A DNA stretch of 7,818 bases from the NCBI GenBank assembly GCA_030066475.1, contig JASJBO010000348.1, forward strand, positions 1 to 7,818, written 5' to 3'. Source of the stretch: Myxococcota bacterium. Its GTDB lineage: Bacteria; Myxococcota_A; UBA9160; PR03. Positions within the stretch are counted from its first letter, which is position 1; the number at the start of each line of letters is the position of its first letter. The notes under the pieces are model-generated. The model searched no databases. It was not told where the DNA came from and was given only the letters and a program-made list of their open reading frames with translations. Positions 1-6,585 of the stretch are shown one piece after another. Both the position numbers and the translations under genes were made by a program.

Positions 1-36
1 CGCCCGCCGCGCGACGATCGCCCGCCGCGCGAGGAC
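1..36 (+). repeat. 18-bp tandem duplication inside the rpsR arm
   Basis: Two adjacent 18-base units (1–18 and 19–36) share the first 14 bases, CGCCCGCCGCGCGA, and differ at two positions. They encode RPPRDD and RPPRED. A third, degenerate copy of the peptide (DDRPPRG) appears around 58–78. The repeat is in frame with S18 and is probably the end of a longer disordered repeat tract that begins outside the window. Confidence 0.7.
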
Positions 37-366
37 CGCGGAGGCTACCGCGACCGCGACGACCGGCCTCCGCGCGGGCCGATGGGCATCAAGCAGCGGC
101 TGCGCGCCAAGGCCCGCAAGAAGGCCCGCAAGCAGCGCCGCAAGATGGGCTTCGAGCGGCGCCGCGGCTGTCGCTTCTGCGCCGAGCCCGAGCTGGCGAT
201 CGACTACAAGGACTCGCGCATCCTGCGCTCGTTCGTGAGCGAGACCGGCAAGCTGATCCCCCGCCGCGTCTCGGGCAACTGCGCGCGCCACCAGCGGCAG
301 GTGCAGCAGGCGATCCAGCGCTCGCGCCAGCTCGCCTTCCTGCCGTACTCCGACGCCAGCCTGTAG
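1..366 (+). CDS. rpsR: 30S ribosomal protein S18, 5'-partial, with charged N-terminal arm
   Basis: S18 is a small-subunit protein that pairs with S6 on the 30S platform. Counting from the ATG at 82, the core carries CRFCAE (residues 30–35), IDYKD (40–44), SETGKLIPRRVSGNCARHQR (53–72) and LPYSD near the end, which together identify the family. Cys30, Cys33, Cys67 and His70 form the metal-ligand set of the zinc-binding (C+) version, absent from the E. coli form. The frame stays open upstream of ATG 82 to base 1, encoding an Arg/Pro/Asp-rich arm (RPPRDD, RPPRED, then RGGYRDRDDRPPRGP) with G/C-ending codons. No Shine-Dalgarno is visible before ATG 82. I therefore treat the true start as outside the window. 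Between arm and core is a second basic stretch, KQRLRAKARKKARKQRRK. S18 identity is near certain; the start is not. The gene ends 15 bases before rplI, so the two are probably co-transcribed. Confidence 0.93.
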   Translation, partial: RPPRDDRPPREDRGGYRDRDDRPPRGPMGIKQRLRAKARKKARKQRRKMGFERRRGCRFCAEPELAIDYKDSRILRSFVSETGKLIPRRVSGNCARHQRQVQQAIQRSRQLAFLPYSDASL

Positions 367-381
367 GGAGCGGATCGAGCC

Positions 382-837
382 ATGCGCCAGGTCAGGGTCA
401 TCCTGCGTCAGGACGTGCAGAGCCTCGGCATCGCCGGCGATCTCGTCAGCGTCAAACCGGGTTACGCGCGCAACTACCTCGTCCCCCAGGGCAAGGCGAT
501 CGTCGCCACCGAGTCGAACGTGCGCGAGCTCGAGCACCACAAGCGCGTGGTGGCCGAGCAGGTGGCGCGCGAGATGGCGACGCTCGAGGGCGAGCGCAAG
601 CGGCTCGACGGCGTCGAGATCGAGATCGCGGCACAGGCCGGGGAAGAGGGCAAGCTGTTCGGCTCGGTCACCGCGGCGCAGATCGCGGAGCGCCTGGCCG
701 AGCGCGGCGTCGAGGTCGACCGCCGCAAGATCGCGCTCGCCGAGCCGATCAAGGAGCTGGGCACGCACGCAGTGCGCGTGCGGCTCCACCGCGAGGTCGA
801 AGCCACGCTCAAGGTGAAGGTGATCGCTGCCGTCTGA
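382..837 (+). CDS. rplI: 50S ribosomal protein L9
   Basis: L9 is a large-subunit protein near the L1 stalk that binds 23S rRNA. It helps maintain frame and prevents mRNA slippage. The 151-residue product is full length for the family. The N-terminal domain begins MRQVRVILRQDV and contains the L9 signature GIAGDLVSVKPGYARNYLVP (residues 17–36) followed by QGKA. A charged connecting helix (about 45–80, rich in Glu/Arg/Lys) leads to the C-terminal domain, which contains EEGKLFGSVTAAQIAE and the ending HREVEATLKVKVIAAV. The ATG is preceded by GGAG at 368–371, ten bases upstream. It lies 15 bases after rpsR and 47 bases before dnaB, in the usual rpsR–rplI–dnaB order. Nothing about it is unusual. 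Confidence 0.97.
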   Translation: MRQVRVILRQDVQSLGIAGDLVSVKPGYARNYLVPQGKAIVATESNVRELEHHKRVVAEQVAREMATLEGERKRLDGVEIEIAAQAGEEGKLFGSVTAAQIAERLAERGVEVDRRKIALAEPIKELGTHAVRVRLHREVEATLKVKVIAAV

Positions 838-847
838 CCGCCGCGTG

Positions 848-856
848 TGATACGAT
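848..856 (+). promoter_or_regulatory. possible extended -10 element before dnaB
   Basis: TGATACGAT in the rplI–dnaB spacer matches the extended -10 pattern TGn-TATAAT at the TG and at four of six hexamer positions. It is the most A+T-rich piece of the spacer. No convincing -35 box lies at the right distance, so this could be chance. If real, it would let dnaB and the recycling genes be transcribed separately from the ribosomal-protein genes. Confidence 0.2.
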
Positions 857-883
857 CGCTTCGTCCCCACCAGAACGAAGCGA
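856..883 (+). promoter_or_regulatory. hairpin abutting the dnaB start
   Basis: TCGCTTCGT (856–864) is perfectly complementary to ACGAAGCGA (875–883), giving a 9-bp stem with a 10-base loop. The right arm contains the purine-rich bases that would act as dnaB ribosome-binding site and ends one base before the GTG at 885. It could mask translation initiation. No T-run follows, so it does not look like a terminator for rplI. A stem of this size can arise by chance in G+C-rich DNA, hence the low confidence. Confidence 0.3.
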
Positions 884-884
884 G

Positions 885-2366
885 GTGGCTGTGGCCGGCA
901 GCATTCCCTCCCGACGTGCGTCCGATCGACGTGCGGCCGGCGGCGTCGCCGGCGGTCGCGTTCCCCCGCAAGATCTCGAGGCCGAGAAGGCGGTGCTCTC
1001 CGCACTGCTGCTCGACAACGCCGCGATCCACGCGGTGTACACCGAGGTCAAGCCCGACGACTTCTACCACCCCGCCCACCGCACCTTGTACGGGGCGATG
1101 GTGACGCTGCGCGACATGAACGAGCCGGTCGACCTGCACACGCTGGCCGACCACCTGAACACGCACAAGCTGCTCGACGAGATCGGCGGGCCGGTGGCGC
1201 TGGCCGAGATCGCCGACTACGAGGTGACCGCGGCCAACGTGGTGCACCACGCGCGCATCGTGCGCGACAAGTCGGTGAAGCGGCGCCTGATCCAGGTGGC
1301 GACCGAGATCGTCGAGCTCGGCTACGACGAGTCCGACCGCGCCGACCAGCTGCTCGACGCCTCCGAGTCGAAGATGTTCGAGATCAGCCAGGACAACGCG
1401 CGCGAGACCTTCCGCAGCCTGCACACCGAGATGCAGAGCACCTTCGACTACGTCGAGGCGCTGATGGGCCGCGGCGGCGAGCTGACCGGCGTTTCCACCG
1501 GCTTCAAGGCGCTCGACGAGATGACCGGCGGCCTGCAGCCGGGCGAGCTGATCATCCTGGCCGCCCGGCCCAGCATGGGGAAGACGGCGCTGGCGCTCAA
1601 CATGGCCCGCAACGCCGCCGTCCTCCACCACAAGAAGGTGGCGGTGTTCTCGCTCGAGATGACGGCGCAGGCGCTGGTGCTGCGCATGCTGTCGGCCGAG
1701 GCCGAGATCGACGCGTCGAAGTTCCGCAGCGGCTACATCAGCGTGCACGACCACCGCAAGCTCCAGCAGGCGGCCGGCGCGCTCTCGCACGCCGAGATGT
1801 GGATCGACGACTCGGGCATGGTCACCGTGCTCGAGATGAAGGCGAAGTGCCGGCGCATGAAGGCCGAGCGCGGCCTCGACCTGGTGGTGGTCGACTACCT
1901 CCAGCTCGCGCACGGCGACGGCAAGAACGAGCGGCGCGAGCAGGAGATCTCGGAGATCAGCCGCGGGCTCAAGGCGATGGCCAAGGAGCTCGACATCCCG
2001 GTGATCGCGCTCTCGCAGCTCAACCGCGGGCCCGAGAACCGCACCGGCAAGGACAAGCGTCCGATGCTGGCCGACCTGCGCGAGTCGGGCGCGATCGAGC
2101 AGGACGCCGACGTGATCGCCTTCATCTACCGCGACGAGTTCTACAACCGCGACGAAGAGGGCAACAAGGGCATCGCCGAGCTGATCATCGCGAAGCAGCG
2201 CAACGGCCCCACCGGGACGATCGAGCTGACCTTCCAGTCGCGCTTCGCGCGCTTCCTCGACCGCTCGGGACCCGAGGGCGGCGGCGAGCCGCCGCACGGC
2301 GGCGGGTTCGTGCCGCCCGAGCCCGACGCCGGCTACGGCGCGGGCGACGCCGAGGTCCCCTTCTAG
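885..2366 (+). CDS. dnaB: replicative DNA helicase DnaB
   Basis: This is the hexameric, ATP-driven 5'-3' helicase that unwinds DNA at the replication fork and recruits primase. At 493 residues it is slightly longer than typical. After a non-conserved 25-residue leader, the family begins at VPPQDLEAEKAVLSALLLDN; the primase-binding N-terminal domain runs to about 130 and a linker to about 195. The RecA-like domain shows Walker A ARPSMGKT (227–234), catalytic Glu258 in FSLEM, Walker B LVVVDYLQL (333–341, Asp337), SQLNRGPENR (377–386), DLRESGAIEQDADVI (397–411) and the KQRNG arginine-finger region (437–441). No intein interrupts these motifs. The Gly/Pro-rich tail (461–493) ends GDAEVPF, recalling the SSB tip. 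Two GTG starts compete: 885, and 891 with GAGG at 882–885 five bases ahead. Either gives essentially the same protein. The stop directly abuts the next start. Confidence 0.97.
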   Translation: MAVAGSIPSRRASDRRAAGGVAGGRVPPQDLEAEKAVLSALLLDNAAIHAVYTEVKPDDFYHPAHRTLYGAMVTLRDMNEPVDLHTLADHLNTHKLLDEIGGPVALAEIADYEVTAANVVHHARIVRDKSVKRRLIQVATEIVELGYDESDRADQLLDASESKMFEISQDNARETFRSLHTEMQSTFDYVEALMGRGGELTGVSTGFKALDEMTGGLQPGELIILAARPSMGKTALALNMARNAAVLHHKKVAVFSLEMTAQALVLRMLSAEAEIDASKFRSGYISVHDHRKLQQAAGALSHAEMWIDDSGMVTVLEMKAKCRRMKAERGLDLVVVDYLQLAHGDGKNERREQEISEISRGLKAMAKELDIPVIALSQLNRGPENRTGKDKRPMLADLRESGAIEQDADVIAFIYRDEFYNRDEEGNKGIAELIIAKQRNGPTGTIELTFQSRFARFLDRSGPEGGGEPPHGGGFVPPEPDAGYGAGDAEVPF

Positions 2367-3284
2367 TTGCCGCGCCTGCGCAAGCCGCGCGCGCTGCCCG
2401 ACGGCGGGACGGTCGCGATCGTGGCGCCCGCGGCCGCGGTGGACGCCGAGCGGCTGGCCGCGGGGGCGGCGGCGCTGCGCGAGGCCGGCTTCCGCACCGT
2501 CCACCGCGACGACCTGCTCGCGCGCGATCGCTACCTGGCGGGTGACGACGCGCGCCGCGCCGACGAGCTGATGGCCTTCGTGCGCGACGAGCGGGTCGAC
2601 GCGCTCTGGTGCGCGCGGGGCGGCTACGGCTGCCACCGCCTGATGGACCGGCTCGACGCCGCCGCGGTGCGCGCCGCGCGCAAGCCGCTGGTGGGCTACA
2701 GCGACGTGACCACGCTGCTGCTGTGGCAGCGCCGTCACGCCGGCCTGGTCGGCTTCCACGGGCCGATGCTCGAGCGCGATCCGGTCTTCGCGAAGGACGA
2801 GCTCGACGCACTCGTCGCGGCGCTCAGCGGCCGCGAGGCGCTGCCGGTGGTGCGGCGCGGGAGCGGGGGCGGCGGCGGGCGCGCGGAGGGCCGCCTGGTG
2901 GGCGGCTCGCTCTCGCTGCTGGCGGCCTCGCTCGGCACGCCCTGGGAGGTCGACACGCGGGGGGCGATCCTGCTGCTCGAGGACCGCGGCGAGCGCCCCT
3001 ATCGCCTCGATCGCATGCTCCAGCAGCTCCGCTTCGCCGGGAAGCTCGAGCAGGCGGCCGGCGTGGGGCTGGGCGCGTTCTCGGGCTGCGACGAGCCGGG
3101 CGGCGACCCGAGCGGGCGCGAGATCCTGCTGGAGTGCCTGGACGCGGCGGGCCGGCCCTGGGTCGAGGGCCTGCCCTTCGGCCACGACTCGCCCAACCTG
3201 CCGTGGCCGCTCGGCGTGCGCGCCGCCCTCGACGGCGAGCGCGGGGAGCTGCACATTCTGGAGTCGGGGGTGTCTCGAAGCTGA
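2367..3284 (+). CDS. ldcA: muramoyltetrapeptide LD-carboxypeptidase (peptidase S66)
   Basis: This cytoplasmic serine peptidase removes the terminal D-Ala from recycled L-Ala-gamma-D-Glu-mDAP-D-Ala tetrapeptide. The resulting tripeptide is the substrate of Mpl, encoded downstream. The 305 residues match the usual family length. Visible motifs are TVAIVAPA (15–22), ARGGYG (83–88), nucleophile Ser112 in GYSDVT, Glu205 in LLLEDRGERPYRLDRML and His273 in FGHDSPNLPWPLG, so the Ser-Glu-His triad is complete. No signal peptide is present, as expected. A glycine run (GSGGGGG, 165–171) marks the linker between the two domains. The start is TTG on the base after the dnaB stop; the reading frame and the N-terminal beta strand fit it, and GAGG lies at 2352–2355 within dnaB. 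Translation is therefore probably coupled to dnaB. Confidence 0.92.
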   Translation: MPRLRKPRALPDGGTVAIVAPAAAVDAERLAAGAAALREAGFRTVHRDDLLARDRYLAGDDARRADELMAFVRDERVDALWCARGGYGCHRLMDRLDAAAVRAARKPLVGYSDVTTLLLWQRRHAGLVGFHGPMLERDPVFAKDELDALVAALSGREALPVVRRGSGGGGGRAEGRLVGGSLSLLAASLGTPWEVDTRGAILLLEDRGERPYRLDRMLQQLRFAGKLEQAAGVGLGAFSGCDEPGGDPSGREILLECLDAAGRPWVEGLPFGHDSPNLPWPLGVRAALDGERGELHILESGVSRS

Positions 3285-3285
3285 C

Positions 3286-4443
3286 ATGAAGTGGAGCCAG
3301 ATCCGGCGCAAGCTGGCGCGCGTCGACCGCGCGCTCGACAAGGCAATCGGCAACGCGGAGATCCCGGGCGCGGTGGTGCTGGCCCGCATGCCGCGCGACG
3401 GCGAGGTGCTCGAGCACCTCTCGGTGCGCGGCAACGCGGTGACGCGGCCCGAGCGCATCGCGATGACGCGCGAGACGATCTTCGACCTCGCCTCGCTCAC
3501 CAAGCCGCTCGCCACCGCCACGGCGACGATGCTGCTGGCGGCCGACGGCGCGATCGCGCTCGACGACCCGGTCGCCAAGCACCTGCCGCCCTTCGGCGAG
3601 CGCGGCAAGGACACCGTGACGGTGCGGCAGCTGCTGTCGCACACCTCGGGCCTGCGCCGCTGGCGCCCGTTCCACGAGTCGCTGCTCGAGCGCGAGCGCA
3701 AGCGCGGCGAGCGCATCCTGGCCACCCCGGCTGCGCGCGACAACGTGCTCGAGCGCATCTACCGCTCGCAGCTCGTGCACGAGCCGGGCGAGGCCGCGGT
3801 GTACGGCGACCTCGACTTCATCGTGCTCGGTGCCATGGTGGAGGCGGTCGCCCGGCAGCCGCTCGACGCGTTCTGCGCCGAGCGCATCTTCGGGCCGCTC
3901 GGCCTGGAGCGCACGCGCTTCGTGCGCCTCGGCGACGGCGAGCCCGGGCTGAGCGAGCCCGAGCGGCGCGGCTTCGCCGCCACCGAGAACTGCCCGTGGC
4001 GCGGCCGCGTGCTGTGGGGCGAGGTGCACGACCCGAACGCCTGGGCGATGGGCGGCGTGGCCGGCCACGCCGGGCTGTTCGCGCCGGCTGACGACCTCAT
4101 GCGCTTCGCCCAGGTGCTGCTGGACGTCTGGCACGGCCGGAGCGAGCTGCTGCCGCGCGAGTGGGTGCGCACCTTCGCGACGCGCGAGCGCGCGCCCGAG
4201 GACACGAGCTGGGCGCTCGGCTGGGACACGCCGACGCCGGGCGCGTCGAGCTCGGGCGAGCACTTCTCGCCCCAGTCGGTTGGTCATCTCGGCTTCACCG
4301 GCACCTCGCTGTGGATCGACCTCGAGCGCGAGGCGGTGGTGGTGATGCTCACCAACCGGATGCACCTGGTCGCCAAGCGCAGCCCCTTCAAGCTGCGGCC
4401 GCTGGTGCACGACCTGATCCTCGAGTCGTTCCAGGCCGGGTGA
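3286..4443 (+). CDS. cytoplasmic serine hydrolase, class C beta-lactamase fold; possible AmiE-like amidase
   Basis: The 385-residue protein belongs to the beta-lactamase/PBP-like serine hydrolases. The nucleophile motif is SLTK (Ser70–Lys73) in FDLASLTKPLAT, followed by LLSHTSGL (116–123). The second motif is YGD (173–175) where YxN is classical, and the third is HLG in GHLGFTGTSLWID (333–345), an H-x-G form like DD-peptidase R61 in place of K-T-G. NAWAMGGVAGHAGLFAPADD (251–270) is typical of the branch containing B. subtilis AmiE (YbbE), which cleaves the MurNAc–L-Ala bond. Unlike AmiE, no signal peptide is visible: the N-terminus is basic and helical. It starts one base after the LD-carboxypeptidase stop and overlaps the next gene by four bases. 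Context suggests MurNAc-peptide amidase activity in recycling, but an esterase or DD-peptidase role cannot be excluded. Fold assignment is firm; substrate is inference. Confidence 0.88.
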   Translation: MKWSQIRRKLARVDRALDKAIGNAEIPGAVVLARMPRDGEVLEHLSVRGNAVTRPERIAMTRETIFDLASLTKPLATATATMLLAADGAIALDDPVAKHLPPFGERGKDTVTVRQLLSHTSGLRRWRPFHESLLERERKRGERILATPAARDNVLERIYRSQLVHEPGEAAVYGDLDFIVLGAMVEAVARQPLDAFCAERIFGPLGLERTRFVRLGDGEPGLSEPERRGFAATENCPWRGRVLWGEVHDPNAWAMGGVAGHAGLFAPADDLMRFAQVLLDVWHGRSELLPREWVRTFATRERAPEDTSWALGWDTPTPGASSSGEHFSPQSVGHLGFTGTSLWIDLEREAVVVMLTNRMHLVAKRSPFKLRPLVHDLILESFQAG

Positions 4444-5123
4444 GTCGGCCGCGCGTCGGCATCACCGTGAGCCTCGATCCCGGTGTTCGCATCCGGGCGG
4501 GCGTCGACTACCTGTACGTGAACCGGAGCTACGCGCGCGCCGTGCGCGAGGCCGGCGGGCTGCCGCTGCTGCTGGGTCCCGAGGCGGACCCGCGCGAGGC
4601 CGCGGGCAGCTGCGACGGCCTGGTGATCTCGGGAGGGGGCGACCTGCCCGCCACGCTGGACGGCCCGGAGCCGCCCGCCGCGGAGCGCGCCGAGCGCGTT
4701 GCCTGGGAGCGGCGGCTGCTCGATGCCGCGCACTCGAATCGTCGGCCGTTGCTGGGCGTCTGCTACGGCATGCAGCTCGTGAACCTGCACGCGGGCGGCA
4801 CCCTCTACCCGGATCTCTCGGCGGCGCTGCCCGGAGCGCTCGACCACGGCGGGGGTGCGTCGTGGCTCGAGCACCCGGTCGAGACGGTGGCCGACGCGCC
4901 GCTGCACGACGTGCTCGGCGCTCGGGTCGTCGTGTCGTCCTCGCACCGCCAGGCGGTGGACCGGGTGGCGCCGGGCCTGCGCGTGGCGGCGCGCGCGCCG
5001 GACGGCGTGGTCGAGGCGGTGGTGGGCGAAGGCCTGCTCGGTGTGGAGTGGCATCCCGAGAGCGACGCGACCGGTGCCGCCCTCTACGCGCACTTCCTGC
5101 GCGCGGTGGAGGGGGCCGGGTGA
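4440..5123 (+). CDS. class I glutamine amidotransferase-like hydrolase (peptidase C26, PuuD-related)
   Basis: The 227-residue product has the glutaminase fold of gamma-glutamyl hydrolases. It opens RPRVGITVSLD and continues with DGLVISGGGDLPATL (59–73). Nucleophile Cys108 lies in LLGVCYGMQLVN, and SSSHRQAV (166–173) matches the conserved histidine loop of C26 enzymes. His205 and Glu207 in GVEWHPE complete the Cys-His-Glu triad. It is a little shorter than PuuD and has CYGMQ rather than CRGMQ at the nucleophile elbow, so the substrate may not be gamma-glutamyl-GABA. The start is the GTG at 4440, which overlaps the previous stop as GTGA; the open frame continues upstream, but that part lies inside the hydrolase gene and carries no family sequence. 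Its end overlaps mpl in the same manner. Placement among recycling genes raises the possibility that it acts on gamma-D-glutamyl peptides; this is inference. Confidence 0.9.
   Translation: MSRPRVGITVSLDPGVRIRAGVDYLYVNRSYARAVREAGGLPLLLGPEADPREAAGSCDGLVISGGGDLPATLDGPEPPAAERAERVAWERRLLDAAHSNRRPLLGVCYGMQLVNLHAGGTLYPDLSAALPGALDHGGGASWLEHPVETVADAPLHDVLGARVVVSSSHRQAVDRVAPGLRVAARAPDGVVEAVVGEGLLGVEWHPESDATGAALYAHFLRAVEGAG
5108..5113 (+). promoter_or_regulatory. Shine-Dalgarno of mpl
   Basis: GGAGGG lies six bases before the GTG at 5120, inside the end of the C26 gene. It is the strongest ribosome-binding site in the window. It fixes the mpl start at 5120 rather than at earlier in-frame starts inside the upstream gene. 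Confidence 0.65.
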
Positions 5124-6559
5124 GCGCGCCGCTTCCGGAGAAGCTCGAGCACGTGCACCTGGTCGCGATCGGCGGCACCGGCATGGGTGCGCTGGCCGGT
5201 CTGCTCCACGCCCGCGGCCTGCGCGTGACCGGCTCGGACCGGGCGCTGTATCCGCCGATGAGCGACGCGCTCGAGCGCTGGGGCATCCCCGTCTCGATCG
5301 GCTTCGATGCCCGCAACGTGCTGCGCGACCGGCCCGACCTCGTGGTGATCGGCAATGCGGTCCGGCGCGACAACCCCGAGGCGCGCGCGGCGATCGACGG
5401 CGACGTGCCGTATCGCTCGTTCTCCGACGCGCTCTACGAGCTGGCCATGCAGGGTCGCCACTCGGTGGTGGTGACCGGCACGCACGGCAAGACCACCTGC
5501 ACCAGCCTGCTCGGCACCGTGCTGGTCGAGGCGGGCCAGGACCCGTCGCTGCTGGTGGGCGGGGTGGCGGCCAACTTCGAGGGGCCGTTCCGCGAGGGGC
5601 GCGGTCCGCACTTCGTGGTCGAGGGCGACGAGTACGACACCGCGTTCTTCGACAAGACCCCGAAGTTCCTGCACTACCATCCGCGCACGCTGCTGCTCAC
5701 CTCGGTCGAGTTCGACCACGCCGACATCTACCGCGATCTCGACCACGTGAAGCAGGCGTTCCGCCAGCTCGTGCGCGAGATGCCCGCCGCCGGCGTCGTG
5801 GTCGCCGCGGTCGACGATCCCGACGTGCGCGACGTGGTGGCGGACGCCGCCTGTGCGGTGGTGGGCTACGGGGTGGGCGCCGAGAGCCGGGCGTCCTGCC
5901 GCGCCACCGGGCTCGAGGCCGACGCGACGGGCACCCGCTTTCGGGTCGAGGGTGACGCGGTCCCCGGCTTCGAGGCGCGCGTGGCGCTGCACGGGCGCCA
6001 CAACGTGGCGAACGCGCTGGGGGCGCTCGTCACGGCGCACGCGCTCGGCGTGCCGGCAGAGCGGGCGGCGGCGGGGCTCGCCGCGTTCCGCGGGGTGCGC
6101 CGGCGCCAGGAGCTGCGGGGCGAGCCGGGCGGCGTGACGGTGCTCGACGACTTCGCGCACCATCCCACCGCGGTGCGCGAGACCCTGGCGGCGCTGCGCG
6201 CGCGCTTCCCGGGGCGGCGTCTGGTCGCCGCCTTCGAGGCGCGCAGCAACACCAGCCGGCGGCGGCTCTTCGAGGCGCAGTACGGGGAGGCGCTGGCGCT
6301 GGCCGACCGCGTGGTGCTGGCCGAGGTGCCGCCGGAGCCCATCTACAGCGCGACCGGCGAGGTGACCGAGTTCTTCGACGCCGGACGGGTGGTGGCGGCG
6401 CTGCGCGCGCAGGGCCGCGATGCGCTGGCCCTCGACGGCGCGGAGGCGATCGCCGACCATCTCGGGGCGACCTGCGAGCCGGGCGACGTCGTCGTCGTGA
6501 TGAGCAACGGCGACTTCGACGGCCTGATCGGTCGGCTGCTCGGGCGGCTCGGCGCGTAG
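5120..6559 (+). CDS. mpl: UDP-N-acetylmuramate:L-alanyl-gamma-D-glutamyl-meso-DAP ligase
   Basis: Mpl is the ATP-dependent cytoplasmic ligase that joins recycled tripeptide to UDP-MurNAc, bypassing MurC, MurD and MurE. The 479 residues resemble a Mur ligase, but several motifs are specific to Mpl: HLVAIGGTGMGALAGLL and VTGSDRALYPPMSDALE near the N-terminus, and VVEGDEYDTAFFDKTPKFLH (166–185). The Mur core shows the ATP loop GTHGKTT (120–126), SVEFDHADIY (195–204) with Glu197 and His200, GRHNVANALGA (292–302), DDFAHHPTAV (343–352) and FEARSNTSRR (372–381). The end, MSNGDFDGLIGRLL, matches the Mpl terminus. The GTG start overlaps the C26 stop (GTGA). Presence of Mpl implies active murein recycling in a Gram-negative cell. 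The LD-carboxypeptidase upstream would supply its tripeptide. Confidence 0.96.
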   Translation: MSAPLPEKLEHVHLVAIGGTGMGALAGLLHARGLRVTGSDRALYPPMSDALERWGIPVSIGFDARNVLRDRPDLVVIGNAVRRDNPEARAAIDGDVPYRSFSDALYELAMQGRHSVVVTGTHGKTTCTSLLGTVLVEAGQDPSLLVGGVAANFEGPFREGRGPHFVVEGDEYDTAFFDKTPKFLHYHPRTLLLTSVEFDHADIYRDLDHVKQAFRQLVREMPAAGVVVAAVDDPDVRDVVADAACAVVGYGVGAESRASCRATGLEADATGTRFRVEGDAVPGFEARVALHGRHNVANALGALVTAHALGVPAERAAAGLAAFRGVRRRQELRGEPGGVTVLDDFAHHPTAVRETLAALRARFPGRRLVAAFEARSNTSRRRLFEAQYGEALALADRVVLAEVPPEPIYSATGEVTEFFDAGRVVAALRAQGRDALALDGAEAIADHLGATCEPGDVVVVMSNGDFDGLIGRLLGRLGA

Positions 6560-6585
6560 TCGGGCCCGCGCAGCCGGGAGCGAGC

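Noticed and set aside
834..856. A full sigma-70 promoter before dnaB using CTGACC as the -35
   Set aside because: The spacing to TACGAT is only 11 bases, too short for a working -35/-10 pair.
885..2366. Possible intein in dnaB, a common insertion site
   Set aside because: Walker A, Walker B and the C-terminal motifs are contiguous, and the length is normal.
2850..2895. G-run in the LD-carboxypeptidase gene as a possible G-quadruplex or slippage site
   Set aside because: It encodes a glycine linker between the two domains of the enzyme. The frame continues intact to the catalytic Glu and His, so no frameshift is needed.
474..3758. A very long open frame on the minus strand, over 1,000 codons
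   Set aside because: It lies antisense to rplI, dnaB, the LD-carboxypeptidase and the serine hydrolase, all with clear family motifs. Its translation is low-complexity Ala/Arg/Val/His. Long antisense frames are expected at this G+C content.
2824..4410. Long antisense frame across the serine hydrolase gene
   Set aside because: It has no recognisable motif and an Arg/Ala/His-rich translation. It mirrors the codon bias of the real gene.
4161..4439. Upstream extension of the C26 frame into the serine hydrolase gene
   Set aside because: The extension is Arg/Ala-rich shadow sequence. The family's first strand (RVGITVSLD) starts just after the GTG at 4440.
4862..5119. Upstream extension of the mpl frame into the C26 gene
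   Set aside because: The translation is Gly/Arg/Ala-rich and unlike Mpl. The GTG at 5120 with GGAGGG six bases upstream fits the family N-terminus.
5084..6460. Antisense frame across mpl
   Set aside because: The mpl gene is unmistakable on the + strand. The antisense product is compositionally biased and has no start signal.
6560..6585. CGGGCCCG after mpl as a terminator
   Set aside because: It is only a short G/C palindrome without a T-run, followed at once by the ribosome-binding site of the CBS gene.
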